Both the position numbers and the translations under genes were made by a program. The notes under the pieces were generated by a model that searched no databases, had not been told where the DNA came from, and worked only from the letters and a program-made list of their open reading frames with translations. From positions 257,924 through 321,923 of the forward strand of contig NOKP01000030.1 of the NCBI GenBank assembly GCA_002682825.1: a stretch of DNA of 64,000 nucleotides, read 5' to 3'. The stretch comes from Neonectria sp. B-13. Lineage: Eukaryota > Ascomycota > Sordariomycetes > Hypocreales > Nectriaceae. Of this stretch, positions 46,922 to 58,400 are shown in pieces (the stretch's first letter is position 1; the number at the start of each line of letters is the position of its first letter).

Positions 46922-47095
46922 TGTTGAGTTCGTCTCGTAATACCAATACATTAAGAGCAAAGAAGAGCATACATAACAAGGTGAATGCAATCTTCGGTGG
47001 GATATCATGGTCAACAAGCGACCGCACAGTCAATAGTGACCGTATACATTTAATAACATATCCTCCCAAACCACCCCGAACTCCTAGATCGAACA
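46922..47095 (-). mobile_element. Candidate copia-type LTR (174 bp)
   Basis: On the minus strand it starts TGTTCGATCTAGG (47095) and ends GAACTCAACA (46922), so it has the TG...CA ends with TGTT/AACA inverted termini typical of LTRs. The 72-bp dispersed repeat spans its 46922 edge, consistent with a shared LTR-to-internal junction. Flanking 5-bp words differ (ATAGG, GCACT), so no target duplication is seen, which is expected if one side is internal element sequence. Only boundary features support this; no reverse transcriptase is present. Confidence 0.45.
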
Positions 47096-47114
47096 GCACT
47101 AGACCAGTTGTTGG

Positions 47115-49021
47115 TCAGGAACTACTACCTGATTCAAGGGTGTCATCCGAATCAAGAGATAAGCGTCTGTCCTTGACGAACTTCGGCCACGTATTAGTTA
47201 AGACGAGGTACTTGATGCTTGCTTCAGAGTCGTTGAAGACGGTCTCATCGAACGACTCGGGGATGGTGCCCCAGAAGAGCGCCCTGTCGCCAATGTGATC
47301 CAACTCGGTCGCCGGATGAGTGATAATGCCCGTCTCAGAGCCGTGCGACGATGCCGCACAATCGACCATGGCGGGAGTGCCGAACATCTCGAAGGGGGTT
47401 GCCGGGTCAACTTCGCGCTTGTCGCCGTACAGGATGCGAGCCGAGTCTTCGAAGATGGCCTCGAGCTTCTTCAGGTCTTGCGAGGAGAGATTGACCTGGA
47501 ACTCGGCGTCGCGGGAGCTGATGAAGTTGGTGTAGATGCGGAGCGCGCTGTTGAAGCGTTCGCGGACAAGCTCCTGCGTGGCGCTGTCCTGGGCCTTCTC
47601 TGGGCCGCGTGCCGACGGTGGTAGCGAGGACTTCCACTCTGCGACGCTCCTCAAGAAGGCGATGTTCTCTCCGGAGAAGTCGCGCAGGGCAGAGAACTTC
47701 TGCAGAGGCTCCGGGTTCCGCTCAAGGACGTGTTCCAGAGCGCCCATGGTGAGGATGCTCTCGCCCGAGGTGGTCTTGATGGAGCCGTCCTTGCTCCAGG
47801 CCGTGAGGACTGAGCCGGCCATGGTCGTGGAGCCAGTGGTGACGGATCGAGAGCTTTTGCCGAAGCCTTTGTTGTTCCGCTCCCATTGCGCGATGGAGTC
47901 GAGGGTCTCCTTCCGAAGGTTCTGATGCCGCATGACTTCCCAGCAAGGAAAGAAGACGGTGAATATTTCGAGCATCATGATGGAGATGGCAATCCTACAT
48001 CTTGTCAGCGCGGCCGTCCACTAAAGGCGAGGGGGAAATGCGACATGGGATACTGACCACTGCGGAGGAATCCAGACGGCGTTGACGGGGGCCATGGCCG
48101 GGACGTACAGGGCAACGAGCCACATGGGAGTAGCATGAAGGCTGCTTGAGTCAGTGGGTGTCTCCCTATCAAGGATGCGTCATTTTACTCACCTGGCGAG
48201 GCAACAGGCGACTGTCTGGAATCTCCAGCCCTGGGTGTCGTGGATTCCTCGGGCCTTCCAGAGAATGACGGGCGCGATGATCCACGCCCAGAAGAACTGC
48301 CAGAAGACAGACGGCCACCTGGAGATATGTAAGCACTGCCCCTGATCCACTGGCGCTGAAGGAATAGCTTACCACTCCCATCCTCGGCCCATCTGTGTCT
48401 TTTGGTGCATCTCGGTGCCCGTGTTCTCGGTGCCCGGGATGCCGAATGAGGCGTGGAACTTGCGAGAGGCGAGAAACATGAATACGGTAAGGAAAAGCTG
48501 CTCTGGTCAGTGCCATGTCCGAAGCATGTTTGACATCTGGGACGTACCTGAAAAGCCATGCCGGTGCCAACCAGCAGTAATATCTTGCGGGTGTAGTCGA
48601 GGGCTTTGAAGCGGCCAAGAAGCGTAGTGCTCCCGGCACCGTTCATCCTGGGAGACGGTTTCTCCGTCACGAAGCGCTCTCTTTGCGTATTCGCGACGTG
48701 CAAGAAACGACTGTTGGAAGCATGGAATAGGCCGATGCCAAACGGCAGCCATATGCTCATGATCCAGAACTCGACGACGGGTGGGGCGATAGGGAAGTAG
48801 CAGTATCCGGTCTGGACGGCACCCCAGTAGAGGTGCAGCATAACGACGGCGCTGAGCGACAGCGGCAGGCCCCGAATCCTAAGCATGTGCATGTCGCGGC
48901 GGCGGTACAAAAAGACCATTCCGCCGGCGAGCAGAAGGGTCCACGACAGGGTGAAGGTGATCCAGAAGACACCGAGGCCATCCAGGCGGGGCTGGGGCTC
49001 GGTCGATCCGGATTCGGCCAT
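47115..49021 (-). CDS. 7TM-RGS hybrid receptor (GprK / Rgs7-like)
   Basis: Five exons: 49021..48548, 48497..48373, 48318..48193, 48141..48058, 47994..47115; 562 residues; introns 50-63 bp with consistent phases. Residues about 15-285 contain roughly seven hydrophobic segments, and the exon joins restore several of them (for example [13 protein letters not shown] and [10 protein letters not shown]). An RGS box follows from about residue 355 ([20 protein letters not shown], then [12 protein letters not shown]) to about 500. RGS domains speed GTP hydrolysis by G-alpha subunits; the fused receptor-like module suggests direct sensing at the plasma membrane. This order matches Aspergillus GprK and Magnaporthe Rgs7-type proteins. 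The stop lies 19 bp from a candidate LTR. Confidence 0.85.
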
Positions 49022-52002
49022 GTTGTTGGGGGAACAGGCGGGAAAGATAGGGCTCTGAAGGGGACGGGAAGGGAGAGAGAGGGCGGGTAGCTATGTAGGC
49101 AACGTGGGCGAGGGAAGGGAGGCAGAGGGGGGGGGGCTGGCGTAAGGAACGTGTAGGAAGGAATGTGGTCGAATACCGACCGTCGTGGGAAACGGGACAG
49201 TATGAGTTATGTACGAAGCATTGCGGTTGACGGGAGCCCGAGAAGTAATAAGGCACGTCTGTGTGAAGGAAGTAGTAGAACGGGACAAATGTGTCCCTTG
49301 TCCTTGGCATCTCAGTTCAGTTGCGGGAGAGCTCCCCTTGCTGCAACCCCCCAGGCCCCGATCTGGATGATCCCAGCTAGTTTCGCAGTAGGGCTGTCTT
49401 TAAACCGCGATTCTGACAGGTCAACTCATCGGCTCGGGAGTTGCCCCCTAGCCCTGCCCACGGATGTTGAGCCTTGGAAGTCGAGTCTGCCAACTCGTCC
49501 AATGATGCTCTGCCCCGGGACTGCTTGACGCCTCTAGGCTTGCCTCACGGGCGACTTGGATCACGGGCGACTTGGACAGATCCCCCAGGGTTTCAGTTCA
49601 GGCTTTCTGGTAGCTCAAGGCCCGAGCCTCGAGCTGGTCCACACCGAGTCGCGCGGTTCCTCGCACGTCGTTTGGCCGACGCCGCGCTGCAAGGGCGGAA
49701 CATTGCATTGGCGGGCTGAGGAAACGCTGAGACATGGCGCAGGGATCGACACACAGTTCACCAACAAAATAAGCCACCAGCTGCGCGACCTTCACTGAAA
49801 GATCGTCAGGACGTGCCTATTTGGAGCTGGCGAAATGTGCCAAACTCTGTGCAGCCAGCCACAGTCTTCCCAGGGCTCCTGTTTTTTCTCGTTTCTCTTT
49901 TCTTTTCTTTTCCGTGGGCCAACGCCTCAGATGCACGCTCTATCATCTCCAGTTAGCGTGTTCGTCCGGCTCAGCTGCTGCAGGTAACTGCTTTTTCCTT
50001 TCCGTTTCTTTTCCCTTGCTTGCAGAGCGGAAGGTCTATTCCGAGACACGCCTTGTTCGCAGCCACAGCAACCGCGCTTCCAGTGGACGTGGGAGTGCTA
50101 AGAAGAGCGAGCGCATCGTCTCCTTCAAATACAAAGAGCGGTTGCACTTTTTGGCGTTTCCCTCTTGTGATGCTGGCTGCTCCGTCTACGTAATGCCACC
50201 ATCATCACCCACCTCGCGGTTGGACCGGCGCCCATAGCCCACCAGTCTCATCTTCTCCAGCTCTTCCCAAACGGGGTTGACGCAGTATGGGGCGCTCGAG
50301 CTAGATGCGCGACTTTCACTTGGCGACCCCTTGGGCCTGGCCCTAAGCAATGAGGAGCCGGAGCTAACATCGGCGGCGCGGACTGTTAGGCCCGCGATGA
50401 CCATGGGGGCAAGTTCCCGACGTGTAACGTGCTTTGCCACTTCACGCTCGAGTAAATCAGGGGGAACTGGACCGCATGACTTCCCACTCCCATGTGTTGT
50501 CCGTGTTGATGCATTCCCGTTGTCTTGGACGGCAGCTTGGCATCCTTTGCTCCATGTGCCTCTGCCAGTCCCGGCCACTCTTGTCCCGCCATCGACATTC
50601 CCCCCGACGCTCAAACCCTCCACGCCCAACACGTCCTGCAGCACTCTAACGCCGTCACGAAAGCTGCTAGCTACAAGCTGCTGAGAAAGGCGCAGTTTCA
50701 CATTTCCCAACAGCCACTCGACTCCCAAGTCCTCCCGTAGACCCATACTCGTTGGTCGATCCCTGCACCGAGTCCACGCCACCCGCTAGCAAACACTTCG
50801 CTTGAGAGGTCTGAGTGTCCACAAGAAGCGGCCGGACCGCCACAATCACACAGATGGCCTCATGTCTTCCCCACGCTTTGGCCGTGGCTCAATTAATACA
50901 CCTAATACCACCTGCAGCTGGGCGATCCGTTCTAGGCCGATGCCCGAATACAAAAGCATTTTCCCGAGGCCTGGTGCTGCCCTTTCCCACCCCCGAGCTT
51001 TTGCTGCGATTGTTTGTCGATCGGATCCTAGCTGATCTCAATCTGCGGCAACCTAGAGATTCAATAGTCCGTAGTGTCAGCTCCATGCTGATCCATCGTC
51101 TCGAGGGCTGGGCCCTGTGGCCACTCGACAGGCTTGGTGGCCTGATAGGTTCCCAGCGAAACGGAACAGATCGTTTCCGTGTGGAGTGAAGACATGCCCC
51201 CGTCCAGCATCCCGTTAAATCAACGCCGTGCCCAAAGGCCCGGTTACTCGGCACCAATCCCCACGAAGAGACTCTGGCAGCGATCCCTCATCGCCCTGAC
51301 GCTATCCCGCAGACTCATGCACCCGAAGAAACTCGGCTTCAGGCCATCGCGTGCAGATCCTGATCTCGCAGGCTAGATATTCCCATGTTTACTGATCGGG
51401 CTCTCCAAATTTCACAGTAAAACAGCTCATGGGAAGTTGGAAGTCCGAAGTCCCAACCCATGGCCCTCAGCTCCTACTCAACCTTTCCCTGTAATTATAG
51501 ATAGATCCCTGAGCCCAACATGCCTGAAAGCTGTGCATATGTGCGCAGGGACCCTGGGATTGCCTGGTGGGGGCGGGTCGTCAGTGACCCAGGGTTCACG
51601 CATCATCGATGCTTGTTGGAACCTCGAACCCTGGCTGATCATGGAAGCAGCATCACAACTCCTGGGGAAGTCCATGTTTCGAAAGTACTTGCAGCTCTGC
51701 ATCTGCATCTGCATCTGAATCTGCATCATTGCATCTCATTACATGCGAACCATCAGCGCCCGCGTCCTCGAGGACTACATCTTTGACCTCCTGTTTAAGC
51801 ATCTTCGGGCAAAAGGAAGTGCAACATCGGGTGAGTATTGCCCGTGGTGACACCCAAAGAAGGCTTGTCATGTCTTTAATGCATCTCTCAAGGTTCTGGA
51901 ACCTATTTCTTAATTAAACCCGGTTATAGTCGTCACGGCCTGAAACATGAAGAGGCGTTCATGCAAGTCCAAATGCCTCGGTGCGTTTCTCGACCCGTTC
52001 CC
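49022..52002. other. 3 kb interval without supportable gene
   Basis: The left end is the receptor gene promoter. A GC-rich open frame on the minus strand (50186..50782, 198 codons, ending LEKMRLVGYGRRSNREVGDD) could encode a small protein but shows no family motif. Pyrimidine-rich DNA occurs at 49885..49915, a poly-G run near 49127, and a TGCATC hexamer repeat at 51697..51735. Confidence 0.4.
51697..51735. repeat. TGCATC hexamer microsatellite
   Basis: Four to five copies of CTGCAT or TGCATC with one G-to-A interruption, then a diverged copy. Noncoding as far as can be seen. Confidence 0.7.
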
Positions 52003-54123
52003 TCACTGAAACATGCTGGACAGCTTCTTGACCGGCCAGGCGCGCGCGTCTCGGAACTTTTCCACCACCCCTCTCAAAGCCCGTCGCTCGTAGTGGTCAG
52101 TAAAGAAGTCGCCGTACAGTTCCATGCCAAATGCAGTGTGCACCAGGGCCGGCGGACAGGCTGGATGGCACAGGGCGATACCGCAGAGATCGAGGATCAT
52201 CTGGCGGACTTCATTTTCGATTTCTCGCCAGCGCGCGCGTGTTGTCGATTGGCCACTTTGCACTGTCAATCGTCTGCTTCTTAAGTTTGCTGACAGGCAG
52301 TTGCCTACCGTAGGAATGGGTTCTCGGCCATGAGAACCATCTTTGCTATTATTGAAAGCTGGATGCTTGTCACCTCGAGGGCAGACGAATACCAAATTGT
52401 TGGAAATATCTCACCATTCGCCCTATCTGCTTTCCGAGTGAAGTAGGGTTGAATGTCGTGAAGCGCCTCGTCCTCGAGTTGCTCGCCCTGCTTCTGAAGA
52501 CGTACTTCATCACCCATCAATCAGCATTGATCGACAGGATTGGCCCCTTCTGGACTCAGGAGAACTGGAAAACTCACACCACTCTGGCTCAGATCCGTCT
52601 GACCAGCGCCACTTTGCCACTTGGGCTGTGTGCAAGACTATCTTGTTGGCCTTGGATGCACCCAGCCCATACTCTGGTTCCAGGATCATCTGCGGCGGAT
52701 GCCTTCGCGTAAACGAATGGAAGATCTCCTGCCGCACTGCCATCCAATACGCAGCCTGGATGAGCGAACGGCGTCCGAAGAGGGTCTGCGAGGGCGCGCT
52801 TCTCAAGACGGCGTCGATGATGGCGAGGAAGTTCACCTGGTGTTTCGGGCGAGGATCTTCAGCATTCCCGTCTTGACTCCCATGGCGATCTTCGTCGTCG
52901 TTGTCATCATCGATTTCCTCCAACTGTCTTAGAATCACGGCCGTAGCTATGATGCTCTCGAGGCGCTCATCGTCCCGAATGGTGTGGAAGTCACGAAGGG
53001 CCGGTATACATTTCAACGTATACTCGACGGCATCATGCGGTGTCAGATTCGGGAGCAGCTGTCCTTGGTAGAGAATCCCGTTTGGCGTTTTGAACTTGGG
53101 GAGACGAGTGAGGTGGCGAGCAGCAAGGGCGAAGATGGAGTACAGTAACGGAGGGTGTTGTCTGGCCCGGATGGGAACTACAAGTTGAAAGTGTCTTTTT
53201 TCGTCGCAAAGATCAAACTAGTACTTCGTAAGTAGAGAAGAGGTGCAAAATGATGGCTTTACGTACCCAATGTGAAAGCTCCTCGACAAAGTACCTCAAC
53301 AGACACGCCTCCTGGGGGTCTTTCAAGGGAAATCCGTTGGGGTCGCCGGTACGATACAGCGGTGGATTGAGTGGTGAAAGGGAAGATCCTTCGATGGTGT
53401 CATGCCCTTGGCTGTACGGCCGCGAGGATAGGTCCGGATTGCGGGTAGAGGTTGTTGAGCTGGGCGAATCCGCACTTGTTGCTTGCCATGGGCGGTGATG
53501 GAATCCGTGAGGACTGTGAGCCACATTGTGTGCGCGCCCTTGAGAGCCATCTCCAAGTGTCTGGTTGGTGTGCAACAAAGACGACTCGGTGTGGGTCGTT
53601 GCTTCACTCCGGGGTGCCGCTGCAGACGGGCCGAGGATGGCACCGGTACTTCGGGGAAGATCTGCTTGAGCGCCTCGCGAATCAACGCAAACTATGGCGG
53701 GGGTTAAGTCTCCGTTCACAAAGATAGTCAAGTCAAGAGATAACAAGCAATACTCACACTCTTTGATCTCGCCGCTCACCCATCGCTGGTCGTTGTTGAA
53801 GGGCGCCGTGGACGCGTTCCGAAAGACGGTCTTTTTGGCCGGACGAGTACAAGTCAGGTTCCGCGTCTGACACCGACGGCATTTCGGTCTTGCTTCATCG
53901 CCTGGGATTCCATCGTCAGTAAAAGGGTTCCAAACTGACGACCGCCCATGTCTGCCTGCATCCTTGTCTGCAGGACGGCCCAGCTCCGGCGTCCGAGTTC
54001 TCAGACTTACATTTCACATGCTTTTCTGTTTCGGGTTCAAGTCAGCACGCGGCCTTACAAGCAGGAATTGTCTCCGTCAACTATACCTTTACACTGGACA
54101 CATGGTCTCTTTGCCAGTGGCAT
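52003..54123 (-). CDS. Zn2Cys6 fungal transcription factor
   Basis: Seven exons: 54123..54087, 54025..54011 (15 nt), 53901..53758, 53691..53267, 53217..52578, 52504..52309, 52273..52003; 575 residues. The zinc cluster reads CVQC, then CX6C, CX6C, CX2C and CX6C with KHVKCDEARPKCRRC in the centre; it starts seven residues from the N-terminus and is assembled from exons 1, 2 and 3. A Ser/Pro/His-rich linker (about 65-195) leads to the fungal regulatory domain (EACLLRYFVEELSHWFDLC, then TLKCIPALRDFHTIRDDERLES). Binds DNA and regulates unknown targets in the nucleus. The last intron would be only 35 bp (52274..52308), so exon 7 may be joined wrongly. Exon 4 has a second protein-like reading frame, discussed in the findings. 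Divergent to the next gene. Confidence 0.82.
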
Positions 54124-54573
54124 CTTGCCATTCGCTGAAACTTTTGGAGACATGAGAAACTCACAGTCGTCGATTCTATCCGTTCAACCCCGCCACCCCA
54201 CAGCATCTTCATCGGCGAGACGCCGTCACGTGACGCTGAGCTCGCCATTCTCACCGAGATCTGAACCAGCAGCTGGCTTCGGCTGGCGGAGTCTACCCTG
54301 CAACGACGGTGATTTTGGACTATTGCTCCATCCAGCATGTTTACTATCACCATTTATGCGTGTTTGAGAATTCCCAGCTCATCTCACCGTAATATATTTC
54401 CATCTTCATCTTCTAATGTGTGTAAAGACCTCTTGATCGGGGTTGGAATCTCATATCTCATCATTGCGCGCCCTGCGCCTTGCGCCCTTAGTCAGCTGAG
54501 CTACTTAAAGCAGTCTCACCTCCCTAACAACACCGTGAATCCGCCAGTATCAACCTCCATTGTCCCGTCCATT
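54124..54573. promoter_or_regulatory. Divergent promoter, transcription factor and YdeI-family gene
   Basis: 450 bp between opposite start codons. An open frame runs through it into the YdeI-family gene but has untranslated-leader character. No specific site was identified. Confidence 0.45.
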
Positions 54574-55218
54574 ATGTCAAGACAGACAAGGTCTGCTTCC
54601 AAAAAGGCTGCTCGTCCTCTCCCTAGCCCAGCACCTACAGTACCCAAGCCTTCCCAAGCCTCAACAAGCCAACTCTTCGAAGATGCAAGTGCTTGGGAGT
54701 CGTGGTTAGAAGACAACTACCAGTCACAAACCGGAATCTGGCTCCGACTGAGTAAAAAGGGTTCCGGCGTCGCCACTGTCACCTACGACGAAGCTCTCGA
54801 TATTGCGCTTTGTTATGGCTGGATCGACGGCCAGAGGAAATCATTTGACGACAAGCACTTCATTCAGCGATACACACCCCGCCGCAAAACCAGTATTTGG
54901 TCGAAACGCAATGTCAACAAGGTTGCTGTCCTGATTGAGTCCGGCCGCATGAAGCCGCCAGGCCAGGCCGAAGTTGACGCCGCTCAGGCTGATGGGAGAT
55001 GGGAGAGAGCATACTCGTCATCTAGCAATGCTCAAGTTCCGGCTGATTTCCAAGAGGCGCTGAACCACAACAAGCCAGCCCGAGAATTCTTCGAATCTCT
55101 CACGAGAACGCAGCGATATCCCTTTCTGTTTCGGCTGGAGACGGCAAAGCGCCCAGATACTCGGCTGCGACGGATTGAGCAATTCGTTAAGCTTCTTGTT
55201 GATGAGAAGTGTTTATAG
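54574..55218 (+). CDS. YdeI/OmdA family protein
   Basis: Single exon, 214 residues. After a basic, Ser/Pro-rich N-terminus (residues 1-35), the family pattern is clear: AWESWLEDNY, GIWLRLSKKGSG, TYDEALDIALCYGWIDGQRK, FIQRYTPRRKTSIWSKRNV, ESGRMKPPGQAEVDAAQADG, and a C-terminal RRIEQFVKLL helix. The family is widespread in bacteria and fungi; in bacteria members were linked to bacteriocin protection or outer-membrane protein assembly, but no biochemical role is established in fungi. The Met at 54574 is the first that gives a normal-length product; the frame is open for 237 bases upstream. No signal peptide or membrane segment. Confidence 0.88.
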   Translation: MSRQTRSASKKAARPLPSPAPTVPKPSQASTSQLFEDASAWESWLEDNYQSQTGIWLRLSKKGSGVATVTYDEALDIALCYGWIDGQRKSFDDKHFIQRYTPRRKTSIWSKRNVNKVAVLIESGRMKPPGQAEVDAAQADGRWERAYSSSSNAQVPADFQEALNHNKPAREFFESLTRTQRYPFLFRLETAKRPDTRLRRIEQFVKLLVDEKCL

Positions 55219-55467
55219 GAATCATGGTTGGATGGAATCAACTAAATTTTGTTCGCGATAACAAGGGCGTCTTCCTGAGTAAACTGTGGGATATCAAGCT
55301 CCTGGGAGTACTTTGATCCTAAACCTTACGTTCGGCTGGTTACTGGTGCCCGAGTTGAAGAAAAAAAGCCGGCAAGAACTAGTTAAGTGTTTACTCTTTC
55401 ACAATCAGCAGTGTTGGATTTGTGCTATAATGAACGACCCTACCTTATTCCTACCACAGGTGTCCTT

Positions 55468-58400
55468 TCAGGTATTTGTATCTTCGCCCAAAGACAGAAA
55501 ATAGGCTACAACTTTAGTGAACTTTCTCCTCTTAGCCACGTCGATTGGTGTTTTGCCATCACTGTCTTTGACCCGAAGACTCGCATCCCCACTTCCCCCA
55601 ACCAAAGCTTTCGCACTCACCAGTGCAATTTCATCTGTACTCTCAAAATCAAGAACAAGATGCAAAGGAGTCTTTCCCTCGTGGTTGGGTATACTGCGAT
55701 CTGCGCCCGATTTAAGCAACGCTTCCATGACCTCCAGATTTGCAGAGAACAATACATCGCGCCGTGATGCTGAACTATCCCTCTCATTCAGAGGGAGCGG
55801 TTGCATCGAGGCCGCAGGAGTGACCGCATAATGCAGTGCCGTATAACCGGCTTCATCTTGTGCATCCACCTTTGAGTCAGCGTCGATCAGCCGTTGTGCA
55901 GCTTCCCATTTCTTCTTGTTGCAAGCTAGTATGAGGGCTGTACGGCCATCTTTATCTTTCTTCTCTTTATCAGCGGCCAATTCGCATAGAATGCTGATGA
56001 GGTCGTTCTTTTCATGCAGAGCTGCCAAATGAAGCGACGTCCAGCCGTAGTTGTCTGCCACATCAATGTAGGGTTTGAGCTTTTCAACTACTCGAATATG
56101 TCCTCCCACGACGGCCCAGTGTACAGGTACACGACCGTTGTAGTCTTTAAGTTGCCATGCGTCGGTACCCGTCGTATAATGATCTGTGAAATGTTCGATA
56201 ACATCAAAATTTCCTTGGCCAGCGGCGATATGCAAAGGATTTGCTCCATCGATGCCTTGCTCGTGGAAGCCTGCGGCATCCTGGCCCTGGAGGCCGTCCT
56301 GGATGAGGCTGTCCACAATGCACATGTTGGTACAATAACAGCGGAAGAATCTATCCCTATAGTGCGCATTTCTACGCTCATGGCGCTCGTCGTCACGCCA
56401 ATAGCACGCGTTGCTATACCCACAGGCATAATGTAGTGCTGTATACCCGCGAAAATCTTTCGAAGTACGGTTGGCCCCATTGGCCAGGAGCCCTGTGACG
56501 ACGCTGCAGTTTCCACTGACTGAAGCGTAATGGAGTGGAGTCCAGTTGCAAATGTCCTTCTTGTTAATATAGTTTCTTGGCCGCTTGTTCAACTCCGTAA
56601 AAGCCCCCTTTGGATCCATTGCTGTCAAGTGCAATTCTGTCAGACCGAAATAGGCTGGAAATGGTTGAGGGAGCTCTTGGGAATCGTCATCCGAGCTTTT
56701 AGGCAAACAATCTTCCATTTGGCGACCTTGCTTCGAGTATAATGTTCTGAGATGGTCGAAGAATTGTTCTTGTCGACTTGAACCAATAAGGCGATATTTG
56801 AGGCGTTCTACACTGTGATGTAGATGTTCTATTTTTATCGTCCGTTGTTCCATTTGACATAATCTGGATTCTGCACTGACATCATGGACAGCGTCCACCA
56901 TCAATGCCAGACCGCTTTCACAGATGCCTCTATGACCAGATGCATAACGCTGAGTTAAAAAAAGTAGCTGCATCTGCGTAACAAGCATGTCAATCCATTC
57001 ATGTTCTTTTCGTGCTTTCAGGGTTTCTATCCACGCGGTTTCAAACCAGGGGTGGGGGAAGGGTAACTTCTCCGCCATGCTGAGTGGTGATATGACGCCA
57101 TATAAAACATCTTCTTCAGACCCAAAGCCGAGTTGATGGAAGGTTTCAGTCAAATTCGCCAGTTTTCTGCTCCACAGAAGTTCGCCCCGCTGGTTGCCCC
57201 CGGTGCTGACGGTGCCTTTTCTTGTTTCAACTTCGTCCTCGATGGGTGCTTCGAGTGTTTTCGCCGCTGAACACATGAACGAGAAGAGTAGATCCTTTGC
57301 GTAGAGCCTTTCCAGCGAGTCACGGCCCTCAAGTGCCAGTGCACCATCACCTTCCGTCTGAGGAAAGGAAATCTCAAAATTTCGTGCCAACAGTCCGGTG
57401 GGGTCACTCTGTTGGACTTGTGCGGAAGGGCTGCAGCCAATTACCCTGCTGCGGTCAACACTCCTGTGATTTCTGGCCTTCGATGATGCTGACGTTGGTT
57501 TCGGAGTTTCTTTGACGTCTATGAGTATGCCCGCACATTCTGGCGTCCACCACACAAGGTCAGACCTTAGTTGCTCCTTCATTATAGTATTTTCAGGGCC
57601 AAGCATTTTGATGTTCAGATGAGGAAGTTTCCTGCGAAGCCAGGTGTCGTCTTCCTCACCCACGTGCTTGAATTCTTGTCTTTCGTCCTTGAGTTGTCGT
57701 CGTTCCTCTTGGCCTCGGACCGTGTAGGTCCAAAGTGACAGGGCTGAATCGAAGCTGTCTGCCAACACCTTCCAAGTACCGTCGAACCATAGATCAAACC
57801 ACACCTGCGCCTTCGTTTCCTCGGTTGAAGCTGAGCCGCTAAAGTTGACGTCGAGTATCCATCTAAAACCACGAGATCCGTTGTTTCCAGTGCCGCTGGG
57901 AAACAGAGCATTCAAAGCCTTTTCAATAGCCATTGCGAGATCGACGGCTTCTGTTGATGTTTGTCCTTGGAAATTGGCCAGCTTGCAGAGCTCTCGCCGC
58001 GCCACCAAGATGTCTTGTGCTTTTGATGTGGACGGCTGACCTTTCATGTCGTCGGTGAGTGGCTCGAACCTTCTGTATTCCATTTTCCCACCGGTAACAA
58101 TAGCCCATGAGCCAAGACTGACGTGTTCCCGCTCTGCATATTCCTTGGTCGATGGTTGATTGGAATTTGAGCCCTCCCCGGCGTCTTGATTCGGACTGTC
58201 AGATTCCTGTTTGGCGTCAGGCTTCTGCTGGTCTTTTGACAGCGTGGTTATCAACTTCCAGGCCAACCAATCCAGCTCAAAGCCTGGGAAAGCCTTGGCC
58301 TTTTCGAAAGATCTTGCAAATCCAGGTCGAACCAGCGCTCGACATATAGTCATGATCCCGACGACACCAAGTTGTGTCAACGACGCAGCGGAATTCATGG

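Noticed and set aside
50186..50782. 198-codon minus-strand open frame in a GC-rich gap
   Set aside because: No motif, no splice context, and GC-rich DNA readily gives long chance frames; kept only as a note in the gap entry.
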